Assembly (NCBI GenBank): GCA_009836625.1
Contig: VXVC01000012.1
Span: 256,073-320,072, forward strand
Source of the DNA: Holophagales bacterium
GTDB taxonomy: Bacteria > Acidobacteriota > Thermoanaerobaculia > Multivoradales > Multivoraceae
DNA length: 64,000 bases
Reading direction: 5' to 3'
The notes beneath the pieces were generated by a model that did no database searches, was not told the origin of the DNA, and worked only from the letters and a program-made list of their open reading frames with translations. This document shows, one piece after another, positions 16,965 to 26,560 of this stretch; position 1 is the stretch's first letter; each line of letters opens with the position of its first letter. A program made the translations under genes and the position numbers.

Positions 16965-18095
16965 GTGAGGCAGACCCGTCGTACCTTCCTGGCCTCTTCC
17001 GCTTCGATTCTGAGCGCCGCGGCCCTGCCCGCCGCGCGACCGCAGGCGGGCAGGGCTTCGAACATCCTGCTCTGCATCTCCGACGACCAGTCCTGGTTGC
17101 ACACCGGTGCGGGGGGCGATCCCGTCGTGCGCACTCCGGGCTTCGACCGGGTGGCTTCGGAGGGGGTTCTCTTCACGCAGGCCTTCTGCGACGAGCCGAC
17201 CTGCGGGCCCTCGCGGAGCGCGCTCCTTACGGGTCAGCCGTTCTGCTTCTGGCTTGGCAGCTACGACCCGCACCGGCCGTACACGGCGGGATCGGGGCAG
17301 GAGTCGGGCAAGGATCCGGCGAAGGTCGACGTCCCGCCGCACGTCCCGGACCATCCGATCGTGCGCGATGACATCCTCGACTACTACGTCGAGGTGGAGC
17401 GCTTCGACGGTACGGTCGAGGCCGCGCTCGCGCTTCTCGAGCAGGCGGGAGAACTCGAGAACACTCTGGTCGTCGTCACCAGCGATCACGGGATGCCGTT
17501 CCCGCGGGCCAAGGCCAGCCTGTACGACTACGGCAGCCGGGTTCCGCTGGCGGTTCGCTGGGGCGATGCGATTCCCGGCGGCGGCGTGGAGCCGGACCGG
17601 GACGCCGCCTTCATCGCGATGGAGCGGCACGACGGCTGCCGCCGACGCGGCAAGGGCTACCCCTGCCGGGCGATTCGTACCGAGAGCCATCTCTACATCC
17701 GGAACTTCGAACCGACGCGTTGGCCTTCGGGCTCGCCGAACGCGAAGGACTGCGCCAGGGGCATCCCCTATGGCGAGATCGATTCGTCGCCGACCAAGAC
17801 GCTGATGATGGAGTCGCGAGACGAGCCCGGGATCGACCATCTGGCGGAGCTCTCCTTCGGCACACGGTCCGCGCACGAGCTCTACGACCTTCGAAGCGAT
17901 CCGGGCCAGCTGAACAACCTCGCGAGCGACTCGTCGGCGTGGCCGGTCCTGGAGCAGTTGCGGGATCGGCTGATGGACCATCTCGCAGCGACCGGCGATC
18001 CGAGGGCGCTGGGCCTGCCCGCGCCCTGGGACTACTACCCCTACTACGGCCGGAGAGTGAACGAGGACTGGGAGGTCGACGCACCGCCGGGCTAG
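16965..18095 (+). CDS. Compact sulfatase lacking two core segments (heparan N-sulfatase-like branch)
   Basis: 376 aa from GTG 16965, with a Tat-like signal (RQTRRTFLASSASIL). It keeps NILLCISDDQSW, the formylglycine motif C80-G-P-S-R84, DPHRPY, VVTSDHGMPFPRAKASLYDYG and the C-terminal GYPCRAIRTESHLYIRNFEP block. Two segments normally present in this branch are missing. LLTGQ is joined directly to PFCFWLGS around residue 92, losing the GK-x-H catalytic Lys/His region. GGGVE is joined to PDRDAAF around residue 209, losing the SLTDLAPT...GRSLLPLL block. Both junctions are in frame. It may be inactive, changed in function, or a sequence artefact. Confidence 0.75.
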   Translation: MRQTRRTFLASSASILSAAALPAARPQAGRASNILLCISDDQSWLHTGAGGDPVVRTPGFDRVASEGVLFTQAFCDEPTCGPSRSALLTGQPFCFWLGSYDPHRPYTAGSGQESGKDPAKVDVPPHVPDHPIVRDDILDYYVEVERFDGTVEAALALLEQAGELENTLVVVTSDHGMPFPRAKASLYDYGSRVPLAVRWGDAIPGGGVEPDRDAAFIAMERHDGCRRRGKGYPCRAIRTESHLYIRNFEPTRWPSGSPNAKDCARGIPYGEIDSSPTKTLMMESRDEPGIDHLAELSFGTRSAHELYDLRSDPGQLNNLASDSSAWPVLEQLRDRLMDHLAATGDPRALGLPAPWDYYPYYGRRVNEDWEVDAPPG

Positions 18096-18128
18096 AGTTG
18101 CCTGAACCGACCCGACAGGAGAAACAGG

Positions 18129-18458
18129 ATGAGCAGAGTCGACTGGTACTACCACCGAAACGGCTGAACGAGCTGCAAGAGAGCGTCCAAGTTGATGGAC
18201 GCACGCGGCGCGGAGATAGCGAACAGGACTCCGGCGAGCCGGAAGTTGGGGAGGGCCGACGCGGAGGCGCTACTCGCCGACGCGCAGACCCTCTACGTGG
18301 CGAAGGGGCAAAAGCACACGGAACTGCCGGCCTCGGATCCGGGCGCGGCCGACCTGATGCTCGGGCCCACGGGCAACCTGCGGGCGCCGGTGGTCAGGGT
18401 GGGCCGCACGCTGATCGTGGGCTACCACGAAGAGGCCCTGAGCCAGGCACTCGGCTGA
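18129..18458 (+). CDS. ArsC-like thioredoxin-fold selenoprotein with in-frame TGA (Sec13-x-x-Cys16)
   Basis: The ORF track starts this gene at 18192, but the same frame runs back through a TGA to ATG 18129, with AGGAG 7 nt upstream (18117-18121). Reading TGA (18165-18167) as selenocysteine gives 109 aa starting MSRVDWYYHRNG-U-TSC-KRA. That is beta-strand 1, a U-x-x-C redox site and helix 1 of a thioredoxin fold. The ArsC-like remainder follows: RKLGRADAEALLADAQTLYVAKG, then LMLGPTGNLRAP with the cis-proline, and RVGRTLIVGYHEEALSQALG. Without the upstream part the fold would lack its active site. It needs SelA/SelB/SelC/SelD elsewhere in the genome. It is probably a small thiol/selenol oxidoreductase; arsenate reduction is not implied. 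Confidence 0.85.
18183..18202 (+). promoter_or_regulatory. Candidate bacterial SECIS hairpin downstream of UGA
   Basis: GCGTCC (18183-18188) and GGACGC (18197-18202) are perfectly complementary. An extra A18189-T18196 pair gives a 7-bp stem with a hexaloop AGTTGA. The apical loop begins about 22 nt after the UGA and has G as its second nucleotide. Both agree with the known bacterial SECIS pattern of an apical-loop G and a stem-loop 16-37 nt past UGA. It lies inside the coding sequence, as bacterial SECIS elements do. Confidence 0.7.
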
Positions 18459-18465
18459 TCGAGAC

Positions 18466-21108
<2,643 letters not shown>

Positions 21109-21175
21109 GAGTCGAGTGCCTCTCGGTTCGGGGCGGTGGTCGTGCTTGTGTCCGCCGGAACGGAGCTGCGGCGGG

Positions 21176-21204
21176 ATCTTATTCCATTTCGCTTAGGTTG
21201 TACA
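21176..21204 (-). promoter_or_regulatory. Candidate promoter upstream of lon
   Basis: In an unusually A+T-rich patch, TGTACA (21204-21199) is followed after 17 bp by TAAGAT (21181-21176) on the minus strand. Each hexamer has four of six matches to consensus. The predicted start lies about 60 nt before the lon ATG. I saw no CIRCE-type inverted repeat and no clear heat-shock sigma motif. Confidence 0.4.
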
Positions 21205-21219
21205 CATCTTAGTGTTTCT

Positions 21220-22092
21220 TCATAAAGATCGGCGAGCCAGCGATTCCTCCTTGCGTCGCCAGCGGTCGTTCAGCCAGTTCGTCACGCCGTCCGGCTCGAC
21301 GGCAGCTATCGGGATTGTCTCCCACGCCACCTCCACCGACCCCGCGGCGCCGCCGAGGAACTCCCAGAAGGTGGAGGGCCGCGGGTAGGCGAGCGTCAGA
21401 TCGACGATCGAGCCTCCGCCCGGGGCGAGCGCCTCGATCATGGCGGCGAGGCCGCCGGCGCGAGGCGGCAGCAGGTGCTGGTATTGCGGAGCAATCCCGG
21501 ATACTCCGTGCCTGTCGCCGGCGACGCGCCTGTTCGCATCCCGCTTGGCGAACGTGAAGCGCGTGCCCTCGGCGAACGAGAGGATGGCCGCGGGTGACTC
21601 GAGCAGGGCGGCTGCTGCTTCGGTCACCCGGCGGCGGTCGTCGCCGCGCCGGCTCCCGGCGTCGATCCTGCGCTGGGCGCGGCGGCGGAGGACGGGGAAG
21701 TCGAAAGCGAGGATGATCAGGCCGAAGATCGGCACGTAGAGCAGTTCGCGCTTGCACAGGAACGTGACGATGGGACCGCGTGTGGCGATGAGACTCTGGA
21801 CCAGGAAGATGTCGGCCCAGGAGCGGTGGTTCGATAGGACGATGTGAGGCCGCGTCGGGTCGAGGCTCAGTGCGCGGCCGCGCCAGGAGGCCCGGGAGAT
21901 GCGCCGCAGCAGCACGTTGTCGACGCGCACGGCGGCGCGGTAGATGCGCGCGGCGGCTCGCCGGAACCATGGTCGCGTCCGCGGCGTCGCCTTGGCGGGT
22001 AGCAGGACGAGCAGCAGCAGCGCCCAGACGGTCAGGTTCAGCGTGATGGCGGCGAGGCAGATCGCCGCCCTCAGGTGCTGGGGCGCCGTCAA
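21220..22092 (-). CDS. 1-acyl-sn-glycerol-3-phosphate acyltransferase-like (PlsC family)
   Basis: 290 aa from TTG 22092. One N-terminal hydrophobic helix (AAICLAAITLNLTVWALLLLVLL) is followed by the acyltransferase H-x4-D motif in VLSNHRSWADIFLV. The second conserved block is AILSFAEGTRFT. PlsC-type enzymes add an acyl chain to lysophosphatidate or a similar lysolipid at the inner membrane. The long C-terminal extension is like that of the YihG/LCLAT-type branch. The TTG overlaps the stop of the DUF1295 gene (TTGA), indicating coupled translation. Confidence 0.88.
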   Translation of the reverse strand: MTAPQHLRAAICLAAITLNLTVWALLLLVLLPAKATPRTRPWFRRAAARIYRAAVRVDNVLLRRISRASWRGRALSLDPTRPHIVLSNHRSWADIFLVQSLIATRGPIVTFLCKRELLYVPIFGLIILAFDFPVLRRRAQRRIDAGSRRGDDRRRVTEAAAALLESPAAILSFAEGTRFTFAKRDANRRVAGDRHGVSGIAPQYQHLLPPRAGGLAAMIEALAPGGGSIVDLTLAYPRPSTFWEFLGGAAGSVEVAWETIPIAAVEPDGVTNWLNDRWRRKEESLARRSL

Positions 22093-22961
22093 GTCCCGCG
22101 GGGCGGCCAGGGCAGGAGCGTGTTCGTGCCGCGGACGTAGTCCCGGTAGCCGGGATCATCGCGCCACTTCCGGTTCGCCCGCGCTTCGAGCATCCGTACG
22201 CCGCTGATCCTGGTCAGGAGCAGCCAGACGAAGACCGGCGAGACCAGTGTCGCCAGTTGCCAGCCCTCGAGCGTCGGCGCCGCGATCACCGCGATGCCGG
22301 TCCACAGCACGATCTCGCCGAAGTAATTCGGGTGGCGCGACCAGGCCCAGAGCCCCGACGTGATGTACCGGTCCCGGTTCGCGGGTACGGCGCGGAAGCG
22401 CGTCTTCTGGGCGTCGGCGGTCACCTCGATCAGGAAGCCGAGAGTCCACAGGGCCAGCCCGGTTGCGAGGGTCCAGTCCGGCGGCGTGCTTTCGGTCGCG
22501 AGCAGCGCCGCCAGCGCCGGGGCCGCGGTCAGTGATACCCAAAGGCCCTGGAGGGTCCAGGTCATCAGGAAGACGGGGCAGTTCGGTTTGATCTGCCGGA
22601 AGCGGCGATCCTCGCCGTCCCGGCGTACGCGCAGGAAGAGGAAAGGACCCAGCCTTAGCGCCCACACCGCGATGGCGGCGGCGATGACGAGCGATCGCGG
22701 GTCGAAGCCGGCGCGGATGAGCAGGGCGCCCGCGGTCACGACGAGGAAGGTGATGCTCCCGGTCAGATCGAAGAAGCGCTCCGTCTGGAGGAACCAGGCC
22801 GGGATGAACGCGATCCACTGGACGGCGAAGGCCGCGGCGACGACGACCGCGAAGGCCGGCAGGCCGCCGACTTCCACGCCGCGACTGCCGCCGGCCGCCC
22901 CCATCAGCGCGCCGGCAACGAGCGCCCCCGCGATGCCCAGGTAGGGGAGAGACTTCGGCAC
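22089..22961 (-). CDS. DUF1295 / steroid 5-alpha-reductase-like membrane protein
   Basis: 290 aa with about six or seven membrane helices. The C-terminal signature YITSGLWAWSRHPNYFGEIVLWTGI and RMLEARANRKWRDDPGYRDYVR is characteristic of DUF1295 and related isoprenylcysteine methyltransferase/5-alpha-reductase proteins. Such proteins reduce or methylate lipids, using NADPH or SAM bound near the SRHPNY segment. Its stop overlaps the acyltransferase start, so both probably serve membrane-lipid modification. The exact reaction is unknown. Confidence 0.85.
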   Translation of the reverse strand: MPKSLPYLGIAGALVAGALMGAAGGSRGVEVGGLPAFAVVVAAAFAVQWIAFIPAWFLQTERFFDLTGSITFLVVTAGALLIRAGFDPRSLVIAAAIAVWALRLGPFLFLRVRRDGEDRRFRQIKPNCPVFLMTWTLQGLWVSLTAAPALAALLATESTPPDWTLATGLALWTLGFLIEVTADAQKTRFRAVPANRDRYITSGLWAWSRHPNYFGEIVLWTGIAVIAAPTLEGWQLATLVSPVFVWLLLTRISGVRMLEARANRKWRDDPGYRDYVRGTNTLLPWPPRGT

Positions 22962-22977
22962 GGACGGAACCTAGCAG

Positions 22978-23343
22978 TCAGTACGGCATGTCGTCGTCGC
23001 CGAGACCGAAGTGGTGTCCGAGCTCGTGCACCAGGGTGTCGCGCACTTCGCGCACGACGTCCGCCTCCGTGTTGCAGATCCACAGGATCGGCAGACGGTA
23101 GATCACGACCCGGTCGGGCAGTGAGCTGTAGCCGCTGCCCCGTTCGTCGAGGGGTACGCCGTGGTAGAGGCCCAGCAGGTCGTCCTCCTCCGGGTCGAGC
23201 CCGACCAGGCGCAGGTCCTCCTCGCTCGGCTCCTCTTCGACCACGACGGCGACGTTGTCGATCAGCTCGGCGAACGCCGGGGGCAGCGTGTCCAGAGCAC
23301 GCGACAGCAGGTACTCGAACCGCGGCAGGTCGACCTCGATCAT
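22978..23343 (-). CDS. Minimal zincin-like metallopeptidase
   Basis: 121 aa from ATG 23343; the track's 23439 start adds 32 unlikely residues. The C-terminal motif LVHELGHHFGLGDDDMPY has HExxH plus a downstream H and D, as in the short bacterial zincin-like family once called DUF1025. The N-terminal half is acidic (VVEEEPSEEDLRL). There is no signal peptide, so it is cytosolic. The family's substrates are not known. It is divergent from the alpha-hydroxy-acid oxidase. Confidence 0.85.
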   Translation of the reverse strand: MIEVDLPRFEYLLSRALDTLPPAFAELIDNVAVVVEEEPSEEDLRLVGLDPEEDDLLGLYHGVPLDERGSGYSSLPDRVVIYRLPILWICNTEADVVREVRDTLVHELGHHFGLGDDDMPY

Positions 23344-23437
23344 GGGCGGCAAGCCTGTCAGGCGTCGTCCCGGACTGCTAGGGTCCCGCCGGAAAGAGTC
23401 GAGCGCTTCCGTGACCGATCCCAGACGACGTCCCAAC

Positions 23438-24559
23438 ATGAGCGACGACCCGCTGGCGCCGGGAGAAGCGGCCAGGAACGCACTGACCCTTCACGAGCTG
23501 GTCGTGGCCGCCCGCCGCAACCTGGACGGCAACGTCTGGGACTACCTGGTTGGCGGCGCCGAGACCGAGACGAGCGTGAAGCGGAACCGGCAGGCGCTGG
23601 ACTCCGTGGCCTTCCGGCCGCGCGTTCTCACCGATGTCTCGAAGGTCGAGGCCGGTGGCTCTCTGCTGGGCCACGACCTGCGCATTCCGGTCATCCTGGC
23701 GCCGATCGGCTCGCTGCAGCTCTTCGAGGAGGGCGGCGGCGCCACGGCCGCCGAGGCAGCCGAGGACTTCGGGATCATGAACTTCGTCAGTTCGGTGTGC
23801 CTGCCGGGGCTCGAGGGGACGGCCGAGGCATCCGATTCAGCGAAGGTGTACCAGCTCTACCTCGCCGACGACGAGGACTGGATGCGCGGTCTGATCCGGC
23901 GGGCGGTGGCCGCCGGCTACAACGGCTTCTGCCTGACCGTCGACACCCAGGTCTACAGCCGGCGGGAGCGGGATCTGCTGAAGCGCTGGCGGCCGCCCTC
24001 GGTCGGCGAGGCGACCACCCGCGTAGCGCCGCTCAACTACCAGGCACGGATGACCTGGGACCTGGTCAAGCGGATCAAGGACGAGTTCGACATCCCGTTG
24101 ATCCTCAAGGGCATCGCCACGGCTGAGGACGCTGGCGCCGCGTGCGAGCACGGAGTCGACGTGGTCTACGTGTCGAACCACGGCGGTCGCCAGCTCGACC
24201 ACTGCCGCGGCACCCTCGACACGCTCCCGGAGGTCGTCGAGGAGGTCGACGGTCGCACCCAGGTCGTCGTCGACGGCGGCTTCATGCGGGGCACGGACGT
24301 GGTCAAGGCCAGGGTTCTGGGCGCCGACGCGGTCGGCATCGGCCGCCTCGAGGCCATCGCCATGGCCGCCGGCGGCCGCGAAGGCGTCGTCCGCATGCTC
24401 AGCATCCTCGAGCACGAGATCGTCACCTGCCTCGGCCTCCTCGGCGTCACCGGCTGGGACGAACTCGACGCCACCTGTCTCCACCGCGCCCTGCCGGTCG
24501 ATCCTCCGACCGTCCTCGGCGCCTTTCCGTTCCTGGACCTGGACTACCCGTATCTCTGA
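23438..24559 (+). CDS. FMN-dependent alpha-hydroxy-acid oxidase/dehydrogenase
   Basis: 373 aa from ATG 23438; GTG 23411 is an alternative, and the track's 23255 start is too long. It is a TIM barrel of the glycolate oxidase/lactate dehydrogenase family. Seen are the PVILAPIG segment, the FMN-binding Lys in LILKGIATAEDA, the catalytic His in VVYVSNHGGRQLDH and the phosphate-binding DGGFMRGTDVVKA with GIGRLE. The family oxidises L-2-hydroxy acids to 2-oxo acids. A fragment of a second family member lies at 25604-25687. Confidence 0.92.
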   Translation: MSDDPLAPGEAARNALTLHELVVAARRNLDGNVWDYLVGGAETETSVKRNRQALDSVAFRPRVLTDVSKVEAGGSLLGHDLRIPVILAPIGSLQLFEEGGGATAAEAAEDFGIMNFVSSVCLPGLEGTAEASDSAKVYQLYLADDEDWMRGLIRRAVAAGYNGFCLTVDTQVYSRRERDLLKRWRPPSVGEATTRVAPLNYQARMTWDLVKRIKDEFDIPLILKGIATAEDAGAACEHGVDVVYVSNHGGRQLDHCRGTLDTLPEVVEEVDGRTQVVVDGGFMRGTDVVKARVLGADAVGIGRLEAIAMAAGGREGVVRMLSILEHEIVTCLGLLGVTGWDELDATCLHRALPVDPPTVLGAFPFLDLDYPYL

Positions 24560-24572
24560 TCCCGCGACGCGC

Positions 24573-25439
24573 ATGGAAGAAGCCCTGCTCCTGCGGCGGA
24601 TACGGGAGGAGTTTCCCAACGTCACGTGGACGTCGCACCGGTACCTGACGCACGGCTGGGACCACGTCGTCCTGATCCTCGACGAGGCGCTCGTCTTCCG
24701 GGCTCCCAGGACCCAGGCGTACCGGAATGCGCTGGCGAACGAAGCCAGGCTGCTTCGCTACCTCCAGCCGAGGGTCGCCGTCGGCATTCCCGACTACGTC
24801 TACGAGTCCGCCGACGGCTCGTTCGCCGGCTACAGACTTCTCGCCGGTCGGGAGCTGGACGTCGCCACGTTCGGTCGGCTCTCCGATACGGCAAGGGAAC
24901 GGATAGCGGAACAGCTCGCCGCGTTCCTCACCGCGGTCCACGAGACCCCGAAGTCGGTCGCCCGTGAGTGCGGCGTGTCCGAGCGGGACCCGCGGAGGGA
25001 CCACGAGGACTTCGTTCGTGACGTCGAAGCGCTCGTGCTACCGCGCCTCGCATCGAGCGAAGTCGAGGTCATCCGTGGCTTCCTGACCGAGCTGGCCGCA
25101 GAAGCGAAACCGACCCGCTCGACGTCGCTCGTCCACGGCGACCTGGCCGGCGAGCACATCCTCTGGGATGCGGACCGGCGACAGGTCAACATCATCGACT
25201 TCAGCGACCGCTCCATCGGAGACCCCGCCTTCGACTTCGCAGGACTGCTCGCCAACGGGCAGCAGTTCGCCCAACGCGTCGTGGACCAGTACCGCGGACC
25301 GAAGGATGAGGGGATGCTGTGGCGGGCGCGGTTGTACTTCCGCCGGATCGCACTGGAGACGATGGTGTACGCGCTGCAGGGCTACCCGTGCACCTTCGAG
25401 GAAGGCCGCGCGGAGTTCGGGGCCCGGTTCCGGGTGTAA
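24573..25439 (+). CDS. Aminoglycoside phosphotransferase (APH)-family kinase
   Basis: 288 aa. It carries the APH/choline-kinase catalytic loop LVHGDLAGEHILWD and metal-binding NIIDFSDRSIGDPAFDFA. The N-terminal lobe has VLILDEALVFRAPR. The family phosphorylates antibiotics, homoserine, choline or sugars; nothing here points to resistance specifically. It begins 13 bp after the hydroxy-acid oxidase, probably in the same operon. It is the last intact gene before the rearranged region. Confidence 0.88.
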   Translation: MEEALLLRRIREEFPNVTWTSHRYLTHGWDHVVLILDEALVFRAPRTQAYRNALANEARLLRYLQPRVAVGIPDYVYESADGSFAGYRLLAGRELDVATFGRLSDTARERIAEQLAAFLTAVHETPKSVARECGVSERDPRRDHEDFVRDVEALVLPRLASSEVEVIRGFLTELAAEAKPTRSTSLVHGDLAGEHILWDADRRQVNIIDFSDRSIGDPAFDFAGLLANGQQFAQRVVDQYRGPKDEGMLWRARLYFRRIALETMVYALQGYPCTFEEGRAEFGARFRV

Positions 25440-25456
25440 CCGAGAACTCTCCGGCG

Positions 25457-25606
25457 GCGCTAAACCGTCGGATCGTCGCTGATCTGCACCACCATCTTGC
25501 CGGTGTTCTCGCCGCGGAAGAGGCCCATGAACGCCTCCGGGGCGTTCGCGAGGCCGGAGACGATCGTCTCGCGGTAGGCGACCTTGCCTTCCGCGATCCA
25601 GCCGGC
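25457..25606. repeat. 150-bp perfect direct repeat, copy A
   Basis: Identical to 29367-29516, offset 3910 bp, with no mismatch seen across 150 bases. It contains the last 48 codons plus stop of the NADP oxidoreductase gene and 3 bp beyond. It ends abruptly at GCCGGC, where copy A runs into an unrelated gene fragment while copy B continues into the intact gene. Confidence 0.95.
25460..25606 (-). pseudogene. 3' fragment of NADP-dependent oxidoreductase gene
   Basis: Encodes the C-terminal GWIAEGKVAYRETIVSGLAN... and GKMVVQISDDPTV of the intact protein at 29370-30386, with no upstream part. The track's 25460-25921 ORF is a chimera: its first two thirds are antisense to the hydroxy-acid oxidase fragment and other sequence. 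This fragment is not expected to make a working product. Confidence 0.9.
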
Positions 25607-25687
25607 CTGCTCGACGTGACCGACGGGGACGAACTCGACGCCTCCCACCTCCACCGTGCCCTGCCGGTCGATCGTCCAGTGGTCTTG
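25604..25687 (+). pseudogene. 3' fragment of a second alpha-hydroxy-acid oxidase gene
   Basis: The plus-strand frame reads LLDVTDGDELDASHLHRALP then VDRPVVL. This aligns with the C-terminal GVTGWDELDATCLHRALP and VDPPTVL of the intact oxidase at 23438-24559. The nucleotides differ at many positions, so it is a diverged paralogue rather than a recent copy. It lacks the TIM barrel. It begins at the GCCGGC junction shared with the repeat. Confidence 0.8.
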
Positions 25688-25944
25688 ACTCGGAACAAGC
25701 ACTGTCGAGGCCCCTGCATTGACCCAGACCCACCAACCGGAGCGAGCGGAGTGAGTCTCGACTGGGCGAAATGGCATGGAGGACCAAGGCGCGTAGGTGC
25801 GAGTCGGGCCAAGCGGACGAATCCACAGGTTTATGCGAGCTCTTTCTCCCAAGGGCGTTAGCGACGACCCTGCGTGATCGCACAATTCTCGCCCCAAGAC
25901 GGCGGTGCGTCGCTCATTCATCGGATTTCATCCGCCAAGCTAGG
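25688..25944. other. Non-coding remnant DNA before the cassette promoter
   Basis: No convincing gene. The only long frame here (minus, up to 25921) is the chimeric ORF described for the oxidoreductase fragment. Base composition is less G+C-rich than in flanking genes. I see no recognisable transposase motif. Confidence 0.5.
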
Positions 25945-25973
25945 TTGACACCCCCACAGGGAGAAGCTAGGGT
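25945..25973 (+). promoter_or_regulatory. Candidate strong sigma-70-type promoter for the two-gene cassette
   Basis: TTGACA (25945-25950) is followed after exactly 17 bp by TAGGGT (25968-25973), which keeps the conserved T1, A2 and T6 of the -10 hexamer. Predicted transcription starts about 80 nt before ATG 26060, leaving a structured leader. It is among the best -35 boxes I saw in the window. Confidence 0.6.
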
Positions 25974-25981
25974 CCCGCGAA

Positions 25982-26042
25982 TCATCACAACCCTACAGTC
26001 GAGAATCGCCCGCGGATGAGCCGCAGAGGGGTAGGGCTGTAG
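25982..26042 (+). promoter_or_regulatory. Structured leader with two alternative pairings
   Basis: CCCTAC (25991-25996) can pair with GTAGGG (26031-26036), enclosing an inner GCGG/CCGC hairpin (26012-26015 / 26021-26024). Alternatively CTACAG (25993-25998) can pair with CTGTAG (26037-26042). The pairings exclude each other and lie just before the AAGGGGGG ribosome site. The first 15 bases (TCATCACAACCCTAC) recur at 29081-29095. A regulatory role is inferred only. Confidence 0.4.
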
Positions 26043-26059
26043 CCTGCAAGGGGGGACTC

Positions 26060-26560
26060 ATGCTCCAATCACGCCATCTTCGTTACGCGCTGCTGAGCGC
26101 ACTCGCCTTCTTGTCGCTCGCAGTCGTTGGCGCGCCCGAAGTCGCGTCCGCTTGTGAAACGTGCAGCCCGAGGGCCACCTGCTACGACGTTGCCGTTGGC
26201 TTCAAGAACTGCAAGTCCCGAGGCGGTCTATTCACCCGCAGTTGCTTCGCCTCGATCGAATGCCCGCTCCGCTATAGCCCCGTCAATACCGACGGAGAGA
26301 CGCCGGAACCTCTTCAAGTAGCGTCTAAGGAGCGCCCAGCCGACCTCTTCTCTACACGGGGGTCTGGGGTTCGTTCCGCTTGCCTTGCTGGACAGAATCC
26401 GCCTCATGAGGCCTGCCGGATCCAGAACGGTAAGCTCCTCGCGTCATGTGAGGCGACGGCCACCGTGGCTGAATCGCTGCCGGCCCAGCAGTCCATCGTT
26501 GCTGAGACCCGCGCTGCAGGTGGCCGGCTCGCACTATCGCGGGCGGCGTCCGCCCCGTGA
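26060..26560 (+). CDS. Secreted cysteine-rich protein of unknown function
   Basis: 166 aa from ATG 26060, with AAGGGGGG 5 nt upstream. A clear signal peptide (YALLSALAFLSLAVVGAPEVASA) is followed by a cysteine cluster, CETCSPRATCYD, then NCKSRGG, RSCFASIEC. Further cysteines appear as SACLAGQ, EACRIQ and ASCEA, suggesting several disulfides in an exported protein. It overlaps the next gene by GTGA, so the two are probably made together. Codon third positions are visibly less G/C-biased than in flanking genes, suggesting transfer. I do not recognise the family. Confidence 0.7.
   Translation: MLQSRHLRYALLSALAFLSLAVVGAPEVASACETCSPRATCYDVAVGFKNCKSRGGLFTRSCFASIECPLRYSPVNTDGETPEPLQVASKERPADLFSTRGSGVRSACLAGQNPPHEACRIQNGKLLASCEATATVAESLPAQQSIVAETRAAGGRLALSRAASAP

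Noticed and set aside
18129-18167. TGA at 18165 as an ordinary stop or sequencing error
   Set aside because: A simple nonsense error would not explain the matching SECIS-like hairpin and the Sec/Cys redox position. Still possible if the genome lacks Sec machinery.
18192-18458. 88-aa ORF taken at face value
   Set aside because: It starts inside helix 1 of the fold and would lack the redox site. The frame extends through a TGA to a better ATG, so it was replaced by the selenoprotein model.
24573-25439. APH-like gene as aminoglycoside resistance
   Set aside because: The APH fold is shared by many metabolic kinases and the operon context is metabolic.
25460-25921. 153-aa minus-strand ORF as a real gene
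   Set aside because: Chimera of a duplicated oxidoreductase tail and sequence antisense to an oxidase fragment; no ribosome site or coherent domain.
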